From a candidate division LCP-89 bacterium B3_LCP (GTDB taxonomy: Bacteria > Electryoneota > B3-LCP): 64,000 nt of DNA. Shown piece after piece: positions 16,803-26,700 of this stretch. A program made the translations under genes and the position numbers. The stretch is from assembly GCA_005223185.1 (NCBI GenBank), contig NJBN01000009.1:73451-137450 (forward strand), given 5' to 3'. The stretch's first letter is position 1, and each line of letters begins with the position of its first letter. A model generated the notes under the pieces. That model searched no databases and was not told the origin of the DNA. It saw only the letters and a program-made list of their open reading frames with translations.

Positions 16803-19800
16803 TTACTTCACTAACACCATCTTGTTCACCGCACTGAAACTTCCCGCCTGGATACGGTAGATATATATGCCGGACGCTAAACCCGATCCATTGAAGGTAA
16901 CTTCGTGTTTTCCAGCGGGATACCATGATTGTAGGGGTAGCCCTCCGTGACTACCCAGGTAAGCACAGAGGCTTGTTCCTATATTCCGCCCGCTTATATC
17001 AAACACTTCCAACTCCACAAAACTCGCAACCGGCAGATCGAAACTGATGACCGTCACCGGGTTAAACGGGTTAGGAGCATTCTGATAGAGGGAATATCTA
17101 TCAGGTAATTCCGCTGATTCTCGGGCTGCCACACCCACAGGCGGTCCCATCTCGTAAGCACCCATATCCGGATCGCTTCCGGCAGGGTTGGGGCGCGGAT
17201 TGCCTTCAATGTCTATTTCCGGAGCTGAATAGGAATTTCCACCCAGTTCATAAAAGGTATTTCCCGCGCTGAGGCAGGGGCTGTCATCAGTGAGGTGGTA
17301 GTCAGGAGCTCCCAGAAAAGCTGGATCTTCATCTATATTTCCCATTCCTTCCCAACCACCATCAACGTCACAGTAAACTGCGGTGCAGAAGGAGATCGCA
17401 TCTAAATAGATCTGGTCATTGCTATTGCCGTAGATGATGCTGTTCATGACCATTGGATCGGATCCATTGGCGCTGCCGATTCCACCGCCATCTCCTAAAG
17501 AAGTATTATTACAGATGGTGTTGTTGATAATTACCGGATCGGCGCCCAAAAGGTAAATGCCTCCACCCGAATTACCGTTGTTCTGCGCGATCAAGTTATT
17601 CACCAGTTCCAGATCTGACATGAACAGGAATATTGCGCCGCCGGAACCGATAGCCTGGTTCCCGCTAAAGCTGTTCTCTGAGATCGTTCCCTCGGCAAAC
17701 CAACCGTTAAACGCGCCGCCGTTCGATCCCGTGTTATTGTCAAACGTGTTCGATGTTATAACCATTTCTGCAGTGTGGCTGCGGATGGCTCCGCCGGTGG
17801 GTGCGTTGTTCTCAGTAAAGATGTTGTCATCAATGATGGTAATGCCATTATTGCCGTAAATCGCTCCTCCTTCCATGCTGGTATTCGCTTGGAATTGGTT
17901 ACTTTCCACTGTAACGTCGGAATCCAGACAACTGATTGCGCCGCCATGATTCGAAGAATTGCTGTTGAAAACATTCTCCGTGATCTGAAGAATAGTTTCC
18001 ACGCCCAATATAGCGCCGCCATCAGCACCAGCCTCGTTGCCACTGAATGAATTGGTGGAAATCTGTGGAATTGCGCCTGAACATAGGACCGCGCCGCCGT
18101 TATACTCGGCATTGTTATCCGTAAAAGTGTTATCCGTTATCTGCGGACTCGATTCTAAGTTGTAAATCGCTGCGCCATCATAGGCGTGATTATCAGTTAT
18201 CGTATTATCGATGATATTCGGATTTGAACTCTGCAGGTAGATTCCTCCGCCGTCTTCAGCTGCCGTATTGAAAGTAATCGTGTTACTGGATATTTCCGGG
18301 TTGGAATTCAGGCAGAATATAGCTCCACCATAGGCAGCAGTACAGAATTCGATGTTGTTATTTACTATCATCGGGTTCGTTTCAGAACAGAAAATCGCAC
18401 CACCGCATTCATCAGTGCCATCACCGATGGCTTTACCGTAGCGCAGATTACAGTATTCGATGCGGGAAGCATCAGATGCATTATCAAAGCGGATTCCGTG
18501 CCAGCCTATTGCGTAGATCAGGGGCGAAAACAGGATGGGATCGTCTGTTGTGCCCACTGCTTGCAGGTTAGCACCGTTTTCTACGTTTAGCCCTCCGTAT
18601 TCCAGGAACATAACCTGTGTACCCGGTTCGATGGTCAGAGTTGACCCTTCAGGGATGGTGATATCACCCATCACATAGTAAGGGTTGTTCTCCGGTGACC
18701 AGGTCCCACTGACTTCACCCAGTATGGTTGTTCCGCTCCCCTGAGTGATCTCTAAAGTGGCGTAAGCATAGAGGGTATCATCCGGTATGGGAACAGGGGG
18801 ATCTAATGATGAATTACTGGCAGGCCAGGTCGATTCCACAGCTGTGAAGTCAATTATCTGCCCGTCAAGGTTATTGCCGGTCCTGCGATCGTGCACGCGC
18901 ATGTAAAGCTGATTCTGCATTAGTGGGTCTAAATAGCTGACGCCGTCCGTCAAATCAATTACGATATTTGAGGCAGGATAGGTTCTGGCGGTATTGGCGT
19001 TGGCATACCAATCGAAGAAATCTTCAGACCACAAAGGATCGTTGTAATCACCAATACCGAACTGATACTGGCAGGCGTAGCGGTCGTCATGTTCGCAGCG
19101 GAAAACGCCCAAAACGGTGGGTTGGTAATCGGTGCGGTCAGTGCAGTAATAACCCCACTGCCAGGTGATAGTATCCACCTGTACTGCCTGGTAGGTTATC
19201 CAGAAGTAGCCTCCATCTCCCCAGCCGCTACCCCAACTGTTGGCAACTTTGAAAGCGCCATATCCATCTGCAGTCTCCAGGCTGTCGTCAAAACCGCAGA
19301 AGGTTACACAGTGCCCGCCCGGGTTAGTGCCCACTACCTGGCTGGCACAATAGATGTTATTGAAATTGCTGATGTTGTTGAAATTGTCATAAACCGAAAA
19401 CGCGAAGGCTGCAGCATTCCCATCTAAAAGATGATTCTTGAGTACGTCCAGGTCATCATACAGATCAATATAATAGACGTCCTGGCTTCGGTAGGGTATG
19501 GCGGTGTAGTAGGTTTCTTCATTGGGCTGAGTGGTACAGTTCTGATCGGTATAAGGCATCTGTGCCCAGCTCGCACACCCCAATTCTGTCAACAACAAGA
19601 AGGCATCGGAAGGGTAGGAACCAACATCATTACCACCATTTATTTGGTTGTAAACGAATGCCGGACTAAAGCGATGGTTTAAATCCTCTAAATCCCAGCC
19701 GTGTTCCTGCCATTCCTGATAGCTCTTGTAGTAGTAAGCCGTCGCAAAGGCTGTGCAGGACCCTTGTCCACCCTGGTTACCAACCGGCGGAAAATTCGGC

Positions 19801-19979
19801 GACAGATCGCAGCTTTCATCTAAATAATCAGCTGGTTGTATCGGAGATGGTTTAATCCAATCAGGAAGTTCGTACTCCCGCAAAGCACCCATCCCGTACG
19901 GCTGCGCATATACAGTCGCTACCGATACGAACAGCACAATTATACCAATAATCCCAAGCACAGTATTTCGCAGATACAT
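16803..19979 (-). CDS. T9SS-secreted papain-like protease with parallel beta-helix repeats
   Basis: This 1058-residue secreted protein has a signal peptide (about 1-25, ending VYAQ). A C1A papain-type peptidase domain (about 45-290) shows the oxyanion Gln and nucleophile in VGNQGGQGSCTAFATAYY, the catalytic His in GGHCVTFCGFDD and the Asn in VANSWGSGWGDGGYF. A linker follows, then a right-handed beta-helix of repeated SNPxIxxNTIxxNxAxxGGAI units (about 470-880), and a type A sorting domain (NAPNPFNPVTVISFDLP, ASGIYIYRI, ending MVLVK). Papain-like domains joined to such repeats suggest a surface-anchored or released protease that binds polysaccharide or cell surfaces. There is no inhibitory propeptide beyond about 20 residues. 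Its promoter is at 20048-20076. Confidence 0.92.
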   Translation of the reverse strand: MYLRNTVLGIIGIIVLFVSVATVYAQPYGMGALREYELPDWIKPSPIQPADYLDESCDLSPNFPPVGNQGGQGSCTAFATAYYYKSYQEWQEHGWDLEDLNHRFSPAFVYNQINGGNDVGSYPSDAFLLLTELGCASWAQMPYTDQNCTTQPNEETYYTAIPYRSQDVYYIDLYDDLDVLKNHLLDGNAAAFAFSVYDNFNNISNFNNIYCASQVVGTNPGGHCVTFCGFDDSLETADGYGAFKVANSWGSGWGDGGYFWITYQAVQVDTITWQWGYYCTDRTDYQPTVLGVFRCEHDDRYACQYQFGIGDYNDPLWSEDFFDWYANANTARTYPASNIVIDLTDGVSYLDPLMQNQLYMRVHDRRTGNNLDGQIIDFTAVESTWPASNSSLDPPVPIPDDTLYAYATLEITQGSGTTILGEVSGTWSPENNPYYVMGDITIPEGSTLTIEPGTQVMFLEYGGLNVENGANLQAVGTTDDPILFSPLIYAIGWHGIRFDNASDASRIEYCNLRYGKAIGDGTDECGGAIFCSETNPMIVNNNIEFCTAAYGGAIFCLNSNPEISSNTITFNTAAEDGGGIYLQSSNPNIIDNTITDNHAYDGAAIYNLESSPQITDNTFTDNNAEYNGGAVLCSGAIPQISTNSFSGNEAGADGGAILGVETILQITENVFNSNSSNHGGAISCLDSDVTVESNQFQANTSMEGGAIYGNNGITIIDDNIFTENNAPTGGAIRSHTAEMVITSNTFDNNTGSNGGAFNGWFAEGTISENSFSGNQAIGSGGAIFLFMSDLELVNNLIAQNNGNSGGGIYLLGADPVIINNTICNNTSLGDGGGIGSANGSDPMVMNSIIYGNSNDQIYLDAISFCTAVYCDVDGGWEGMGNIDEDPAFLGAPDYHLTDDSPCLSAGNTFYELGGNSYSAPEIDIEGNPRPNPAGSDPDMGAYEMGPPVGVAARESAELPDRYSLYQNAPNPFNPVTVISFDLPVASFVELEVFDISGRNIGTSLCAYLGSHGGLPLQSWYPAGKHEVTFNGSGLASGIYIYRIQAGSFSAVNKMVLVK

Positions 19980-20047
19980 TCTTCTCTTCCTACAGATAAA
20001 CGCGATTAAACTCCGTGTCCTGTATACGTTTTATATATTAACCTAAT

Positions 20048-20076
20048 AATATAATGCTTAAATCACCCAAAGTCAA
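20048..20076 (-). promoter_or_regulatory. Promoter for the papain-like protease gene
   Basis: On the minus strand TTGACT, 17 bases and TATATT lie about 70 bases before the protease start. The 322-base gap 19980-20302 also carries the tRNA-Leu promoter. I see no gene or other element in its middle part (about 20080-20240). Confidence 0.7.
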
Positions 20077-20242
20077 GTGAAATTATAAACTGTGATGCGG
20101 GATGCAACTAGACACTCTACGCCCCGCCCGAAAGGATAGGCTTAAATATTGTATTATAGAGCTTTCTTAAAAGGGTAAATATCATTCGGAGCGGTGCCGG
20201 ACTACCTCCCAATCTCTTCAAAACCAAACCCCTAACAAATCC

Positions 20243-20271
20243 TTGACTTCTGGATAATTATTTGATATATT
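20243..20271 (+). promoter_or_regulatory. Promoter for tRNA-Leu(CAG)
   Basis: TTGACT, 17 bases and TATATT end about 30 bases before the mature tRNA, a normal distance for a tRNA leader. Confidence 0.75.
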
Positions 20272-20302
20272 AAATGTCTTAAGATTACTGCACCAATCAG
20301 CC

Positions 20303-20387
20303 GCCGGAGTGGTGAAATTGGCAGACGCACCGGTTTCAGGGACCGGCGGGCTTTACGCCTGTGTGGGTTCGAGTCCCACCTCCGGCA
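20303..20387 (+). tRNA. tRNA-Leu(CAG)
   Basis: This 85-base tRNA has a long variable arm (class II). The acceptor is GCCGGAG/CTCCGGC with discriminator A, the D arm contains GGTGAAATTGGCAGACGC, the anticodon loop is TTCAGGG (anticodon CAG) and the T loop is TTCGAGT. No CCA is encoded. Confidence 0.96.
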
Positions 20388-20395
20388 CAACTCAG

Positions 20396-20425
20396 GGTGG
20401 CTTGAATTTAAAGCCACCTTTTTTA
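20396..20425 (+). terminator. Rho-independent terminator after tRNA-Leu
   Basis: A perfect 8-bp stem GGTGGCTT/AAGCCACC with a 7-base loop is followed by six T. It sits only 15 bases before the start of the helicase gene, so that gene needs read-through or a promoter overlapping the tRNA. Confidence 0.9.
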
Positions 20426-20439
20426 TTTCTACTTAGCAG

Positions 20440-22842
20440 GTGAGCCAGGTGCTTGTAGATTCTGATAAGAGACAGCTTACTCTTTCAGTCGGAGAGTTAA
20501 CCAGAATGTGCGGTGATTCCAACGCTGCTTCTTCCGGGTTTTCCTTTACACTACGAGGCAAGCTTGGCAGCGAAGCGCACCGCAAACTGCAGGATCAGCG
20601 AAATAAAACGGGTGGCTACCGTCAAGAAGTCCACCTGAATGTACCTCTGGTGCTGGCTGATAACGGTTCGGAAGAATGGTCTGTTCGTGTACGTGGTAGG
20701 TTGGATGGTCTGATTGAAGAGATAGACCGCACCGTTGTCGAAGAGATCAAGACGGTAGCGCTTTCCCCATCGAACTTCCAATCGTTTTCCCCCCTTGAAT
20801 ATCCCCGTCACAAACAGCAGATTGAAATTTACCTGCATCTGCTCGCCATCGCTAGACCGGACGCAAATTGCGTGGGAAACCTGATTTATGTCAACCTTCC
20901 AGATAATCGCAGGAGATCCTTTGAGATTCCTTATATAAGTGAAGAGATCGAATCACAGATAGCTGAGCTGATCGAAGATCTGGTCCTTCGCTTAAACCGC
21001 CGTGAAGACGAGAAAGAGCAGAAGCGCCAAACTGCAGTTGACCTGAAATTCCCCTTTCCAAAGTTGCGCCCTGGGCAGGAACGTATCATATCAGAACTCG
21101 AAGACACGCTGCAAACTGCCAATGATATATTGATCGAAGCGCCCACCGGTCTGGGAAAAACCGTCGCGGTGCTGTATGCAGCCTTGAAGTACGCGTTATC
21201 AAACGATAGACGTTTGCTGTTCCTGACCTCCAAGACGACCCAGCAAGACCTGGTTTTCAATACTACCAACTTGATCCGTTCTGATGCGCCCTTTCCACGC
21301 ACCTTGTGGATGCGAGCCCGTCATAAGATGTGTCTTCAGGAAGAGCAGCTCTGCCACCCAAACGAATGCGAACACCTGGTGGATTTTCAGCGTAGGGTGC
21401 GACGTAGTAAGATACTGGAGGAGCTACTTTTAAAATCCGCCATTCATCCTGATGATCTGGAAGCTATCGGAAAGGAACATACCCTCTGTCCGCATGAAAT
21501 GTCTCTTTTGCTTTGCCAGGACATGGACCTTTTAATCGGTGATTACAATTATGCCTTCGATCCTTCCTGCCGCCCTTCAGTACTTTTCGGTGAAGGTGAT
21601 CCTTCGGAAATGATTTTTATCACCGATGAAGCGCATAATTTACCTGAGCGCGCCAGAGGGTATTATTCTGCTGTTTTGCATTGGTCAAAAATCGAAGCCG
21701 CCCATGAAAAGCTGCGAGGCGAAGGAATCTCACGCTTCGATGAGGTTTTGGCAGCTATCAAATCGCAGTTTGCTTATTACCTGAACGAAGCTCCCCAGCA
21801 GCATGATCCTTATCCCATCCAGTTTTCAGATCAGCATTGGTTGGATATTATGCGGGAATTCGAAGAAGCAGTCGTACCTTATTGGTATCGCATCATGAGC
21901 AGCGATGGGAGTGGGGAAGAAGATCCCGTTTTCAACCTGCAGAGAGACCTGGAAGCGTTTCACCGATCTTTAGGATATGAAGGTGATAATTTCGTTGGAT
22001 TGATCAGACGAAGACCAGAAGTTGTGCTGGAAAACCTCTGCCTGGATGCATCACCGTTTTTAGGTGAGAATTTCGCTGAGGCGCATGCTTCGGTCTGTAT
22101 GTCGGCAACTTTAGAACCGTTTGACGTCTCCAAGCAATTATTGGGCTTGAATGAAAAGGCGGTAGCTCTTCCTCTGGAAAACCCCTTTCCACAAGAAAAT
22201 CGGCATATCGCTATAGATACCACAGTTACCACGTTGTATCGCACCAGAGAAGAGAATATAATTCCCATCGCTCAAAGGATAGAGAAATTCCACCAAATGG
22301 TTAACCGCCGAACCCTGGCGTTCTTTCCCAGCTTTGAATTGATGAATCGCGTAGCAGAACATATAAGCAAAGCGGATCTGTTGAAACAAGAAGCTGAAAT
22401 GTCAGATCGTCAGCGTTCTGATCTACTCAAACGTTTCAAGCAATCCGATCGCGGCCTGTTATTATGTGTAATGGGCGGTGTTTTTGCTGAAGGCGTGGAT
22501 CTGCCCGGTGACCAGGTTGAGGCTGCTGTGGTAGTCGGTGTGGGTTTGCCGCAGGTTTGCACCGAAAACGAACTCTTACGCGCCTACTTCGACCGGCTTG
22601 GATGTAACGGTTTCGGTATCGCTTACCTTTATCCGGGCATGAGGAGGGTGATTCAATCGGTTGGCCGCATTATTCGCAGTGAAGATGATCGTGGAATGAT
22701 ACTCCTCTTGGATAGTAGATATGAGAGAGAAGAATATATGAAGCTGATACCTCGACATTGGTACAATTCATCATCATCCGAACTGTTTAAGGAAAATTGG
22801 GAGGATTCCGTTAATGAATTCCTGCTGTCCTATAAGGACTGA
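20440..22842 (+). CDS. XPD/DinG-like Fe-S helicase with N-terminal RecB-like nuclease domain
   Basis: This is an 800-residue superfamily 2 DNA helicase of the XPD/Rad3/DinG class. Residues about 1-190 look like a PD-(D/E)XK nuclease: RGRLDGLIEEI followed by VVEEIKTVAL gives the Asp and E-x-K pattern. The helicase then shows LRPGQERII, Walker A EAPTGLGKT, a cysteine-rich insert (ARHKMC, LCHPNEC, TLCPHEM) matching the 4Fe-4S domain, the DEAH box as ITDEAHNL, and motif VI SVGRIIRS. The start taken is a GTG with a weak ribosome binding site; another GTG follows three codons on. It overlaps the PfkB gene by 29 bases. It is probably a DNA repair enzyme that unwinds and may trim DNA; the substrate is unknown. 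Confidence 0.88.
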   Translation: MSQVLVDSDKRQLTLSVGELTRMCGDSNAASSGFSFTLRGKLGSEAHRKLQDQRNKTGGYRQEVHLNVPLVLADNGSEEWSVRVRGRLDGLIEEIDRTVVEEIKTVALSPSNFQSFSPLEYPRHKQQIEIYLHLLAIARPDANCVGNLIYVNLPDNRRRSFEIPYISEEIESQIAELIEDLVLRLNRREDEKEQKRQTAVDLKFPFPKLRPGQERIISELEDTLQTANDILIEAPTGLGKTVAVLYAALKYALSNDRRLLFLTSKTTQQDLVFNTTNLIRSDAPFPRTLWMRARHKMCLQEEQLCHPNECEHLVDFQRRVRRSKILEELLLKSAIHPDDLEAIGKEHTLCPHEMSLLLCQDMDLLIGDYNYAFDPSCRPSVLFGEGDPSEMIFITDEAHNLPERARGYYSAVLHWSKIEAAHEKLRGEGISRFDEVLAAIKSQFAYYLNEAPQQHDPYPIQFSDQHWLDIMREFEEAVVPYWYRIMSSDGSGEEDPVFNLQRDLEAFHRSLGYEGDNFVGLIRRRPEVVLENLCLDASPFLGENFAEAHASVCMSATLEPFDVSKQLLGLNEKAVALPLENPFPQENRHIAIDTTVTTLYRTREENIIPIAQRIEKFHQMVNRRTLAFFPSFELMNRVAEHISKADLLKQEAEMSDRQRSDLLKRFKQSDRGLLLCVMGGVFAEGVDLPGDQVEAAVVVGVGLPQVCTENELLRAYFDRLGCNGFGIAYLYPGMRRVIQSVGRIIRSEDDRGMILLLDSRYEREEYMKLIPRHWYNSSSSELFKENWEDSVNEFLLSYKD

Positions 22843-23749
22843 GGTAAAACAATTCGATGTTGTCGGTCTGGGACTATGCGCCTGGGATAGAATATTTCTC
22901 TTCGATGAATACCCGGGTCCTAACCAGAAAGTAGAGACTGTCGCCAGCACCGGGTCGGGGGGAGGACCGGTGCCTAATGCGATGGTTGTCTTTTCTAAGT
23001 TGGGCGGAAAATCCGCCTTCATCGGAGTAACCGGCGATAAACAGGAAGGGCTGAAGATTCGTTCAGACTTGATCAAGTACAATGTTGATGTGACCCACCT
23101 TTCCATCCAAGCAGGGCGCAGGTCACCATGCGCTTATATCTGGGTTGACCGTCGTAACGGTCAGCGGACGGTCGCTCTGGATCCCGGTGATACCGATCCA
23201 GTTAACGCTGAGGAGTTGCCGGAAATTTTACTGAGTTCCACTCCTTTGCTTCTAATTGACGGACGCAACTCGGAAGTCTGCATCCGTGCTGCAGAACTGT
23301 GTCTGAAGGGTGACGGGAAAGTTATTCTGGATGCGGGTAGCCCCCGGCAGGGGATTGCAGATATTCTGAAAATAACCGATCACGCGGTCGTTTCATCCGA
23401 TTTTTTGCGTGGCACGTTCCCGCAAACCGGTAATGATGATGCCTTAAAACAGCTTCAGATGATGGGACCTTCTTCTGTAGTTGTAACCATGGGAGAAAAG
23501 GGAGGTCTCTGGCGTGAAGGGAAAGAGAACGGCACATATTCTGCGTTCAAAACGCCAGTTCTGGATACTACGGGCGCTGGTGATGCCTTTCACGGTGCTT
23601 ACCTGTTCGGCTTGAAAATGGGTATGGATATGGTCGGGCGCTGCCGGTTTGCTTCCGCTGCTGCAGCATTAATCTGCCGAAGCTTGGGTGGGCGGGCGAC
23701 TACGCCAGCCTATGAAGAAGTTCAGAAACTCATAGAGGATCAAACATGA
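22814..23749 (+). CDS. PfkB/ribokinase-family sugar kinase
   Basis: This 311-residue kinase phosphorylates a sugar or nucleoside with ATP. It shows the PfkB signature 1 region (TGSGGGPVPNAMVVFSKLGG) and signature 2 DTTGAGDAFHGAYLFGL with the catalytic Asp. The substrate cannot be assigned; the closest broad pattern is ribokinase-like or sulfofructose/aminoimidazole-riboside-kinase-like. It overlaps the upstream helicase by 29 bases and shares ATGA with the downstream peptidase gene, so all three are probably co-translated, although their functions are not obviously linked. Confidence 0.9.
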   Translation: MNSCCPIRTEVKQFDVVGLGLCAWDRIFLFDEYPGPNQKVETVASTGSGGGPVPNAMVVFSKLGGKSAFIGVTGDKQEGLKIRSDLIKYNVDVTHLSIQAGRRSPCAYIWVDRRNGQRTVALDPGDTDPVNAEELPEILLSSTPLLLIDGRNSEVCIRAAELCLKGDGKVILDAGSPRQGIADILKITDHAVVSSDFLRGTFPQTGNDDALKQLQMMGPSSVVVTMGEKGGLWREGKENGTYSAFKTPVLDTTGAGDAFHGAYLFGLKMGMDMVGRCRFASAAAALICRSLGGRATTPAYEEVQKLIEDQT

Positions 23750-26700
23750 GGTATGAGAAATTCTATCTGCTCGCATTAATCATCTCATCTTACACATTTC
23801 TGCAACCACGCTGCGCAAATGCTACGCGCATTTACTGGCAGCAAGACGTATCTTACCAGATGGACGTTCGTCTGGGTGATGACGGCAGAACGCTCTATTC
23901 AAACCTCGTTTTTACGTATAAAAACAACTCGCCTGATACCTTGCATGAACTTCGCTTTCATGCTCACTATAACGCCGCTAAAGAAGGCAGTCCCACCGAT
24001 AGGCGGCGGCGATACTTAGGTGATGACCGTCTAAAAAACGCATCGGAAGATGAATATGGATCCTTACAGGTTTCCAACGTGAGGGATGAAGAGGGCAGTG
24101 CTTTGGAGGCGGATTTCAACTTTTCCATCTTCAGATTGCCGTTGAATGAACCTCTATCGCCGGGTGAAGAAACTAAATTGAGCATGGACTTCACCAGCCG
24201 GATTCCCAAAGGGGGTATGTTGTACAGGTCATCAGTCGGTTTGGGGCAGCTTAAGATTGCACACTGGTACCCGCAGGTTTGCGTCTATGATCCTACCATG
24301 GGCTGGGTTGACAACCAGTACTTAGGCAGAGGAGAAGCCTACGGCGAATTCGGAACCTATGACGTATCCATTACTCTGCCGGAACCTTTCATTGTGGGTG
24401 CAACAGGTGTTCTCACCAACCGGGATGAAGTTTTGCCAGAAGGACTGTTGAACTTACTCGATTTGAGCAATTATGCCAACTGGCCCTGGGGAGAACAGCC
24501 GGCTAATAAGTATGGTGATGAATCAAAAACAAAATCCTGGCGCTTTCACGCTGAAAACGTGCACGATTTCTCCTGGGTAGCCGATCCTCAGTTCCGCATT
24601 GACCATACACGTTGCGGGAGTACCGATATCTGGATTTTAGCGAGGCAGGATCATGCTTCAGGGTGGCAGGATGCCGCTGAAGTAACCAGACAAGGGATGG
24701 AGATTTTAGAGAGGGAAGTTGGTCCCTTCCCATATCCCGAATTTACCGTCACCGATTGCTTTTCTGGCATGGAATATCCCGGAATTGTCTTCTGCGGTGG
24801 GCGCACTCCCAGATACAAACTGCTTATATGGCATGAGATGGCGCATAATTACTTCATGGGTGCTTTAGGGTCAAACCAGACCGACCGCCCCTTCATGGAT
24901 GAAGGATTCACCACCTATATGGAAATCCGTATCATGGATGAGGTATTAGGTGTTGATAATATATTTCGTGGTACCTGGGGACCCTGGACGGTGTTAGATA
25001 AAGACCGCTGGGCGAGGGCGCTTCGCCCATATCTGGTATGGCAGAAGAGCGGTTTTGCTCTGCCCCTGCACATCGAATCGGATCTACCCTACGAGTGGTT
25101 TCAGTACCGCGTATCTTCCTATTACAAACCGACTTGTCTCCTCTTCGCTCTGGAATATCTTTTAGGTCGGAAAAAACTGCAGGAAGTCCTTAAGAATTAC
25201 TACGCCGGATGGAAGTACCGCCATCCCTACGAAGGGGACTTTTTCCGCAGCGCTGAAGTGACTTTGGGTATGTCCCTGCAGTGGTTCTACGAAGCCTGGG
25301 TTAGAGGGACCAAGGATTTAGATTACGCAATATCGAGGGAAAGTACGGGTGATCCTGGTAAGATCGGCATAAGAGTCATCCGCAAAGAGGACATGATTCT
25401 GCCGGTCAAAGTCGGTTTATTCGATGATTCAGGGAATCAAGTAACATATTACATTCCCATCGATAGTGAGGCTACACCACCCGACTGCGACCTCAGACTT
25501 CCGCGCTGGGATCAGTTGAGAGATCCATATTTAGAATATACCTTTGTGGTGGATAAATCATCCTGCGATTATGCCGTGCTTGATCCGCAGAAGCTCTTAG
25601 CTGACGTAAATCCACTGAATAACGCCACCTCCATAATACCGCCTTTAAAGTGGGAATTCGATTACCCACTCTATCATGTATCTCCTGTAAGCGAATACCG
25701 TCTGCGCTGGTCGCCGACAGCTTTTTATAACGGCATCGATGGACTTCAGGTTGGCGCTTATTTAAAAGGTGATTACTTAGAAGAATGGTCCAATCTAAAT
25801 TTGGCGCTGCGCGTGGGTACGCTCACCGGAAATGTGGCAACAGAACTGTCATACCAAGATGATTTGCCGGTTTTAGGTCGGGGCAGTTCCTGGGAAATGT
25901 CAGGCTATCTGCACGAAGGACACCGGGGCACTGAATTAAAATTAGAGCATCAGCAAAAACGCGGACACGATCAACCGGTTAAATGGCGTGGCAGTATCCG
26001 CTGGGCGCTGCATGAGATGTACGATTCCCGCTACCTACCCCAATCTGATTTGTGGGAAGATGGTCTGATTAGCGCCTGGAAGTTGGATGGTGGTCTGTTT
26101 CCAAGATTGAAGGGGCTAAAGATCGAAGCACTCGGCAGCCTGGAAGTGGACGCTCCGTTAAGTGATTTCTCCTACTATCGCGGATCAGTGGAACTGATTG
26201 CCGATCGGAGAATAAGCAGGCCGTTGTTGTTCAAACTGCGCGGCTTTTGGGGAATCGCTTCGAACGGTACACCATTACAAGCCCGGTACGGTTTGGGAGG
26301 TTCCGGACCTCTGAACAGCGCCGCTTCACGCTGGCTGCGGAGTTGGGCTTCGCTTCCCCCCAATTGGTACGTTCGAGCTGAAGGAGAAGGCAATCTCAGT
26401 GGGTATTGCATAGGGAGCTACATAGCTCAAAACGTTGCTTCCCTTCAGGTTCATCTTTCCAGTAGAATGAGATTCTTAGAGCGATGGGTAAACCGAATCA
26501 ACCTGCCGCCCAGATTTCGCCCTGAGTTCGATGCCTTTATCTTCGCTGGCGCTGGTGATGTGGGTGATATTGTTGAAGAGTTGAGACTTAAGGATATCAG
26601 GAAGGAAGCCGGGATGGGACTTTCAGTCAATTTGCCGGCTGGAAGTGAACTATCTTTAGATTTTCCGATTTATCTGTCCGAACCGCTTGTGGGTGAAGAG

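Noticed and set aside
20232-20417. A 61-codon minus-strand frame over tRNA-Leu(CAG)
   Set aside because: It lies mostly over the tRNA gene and its terminator and shows no protein motif.
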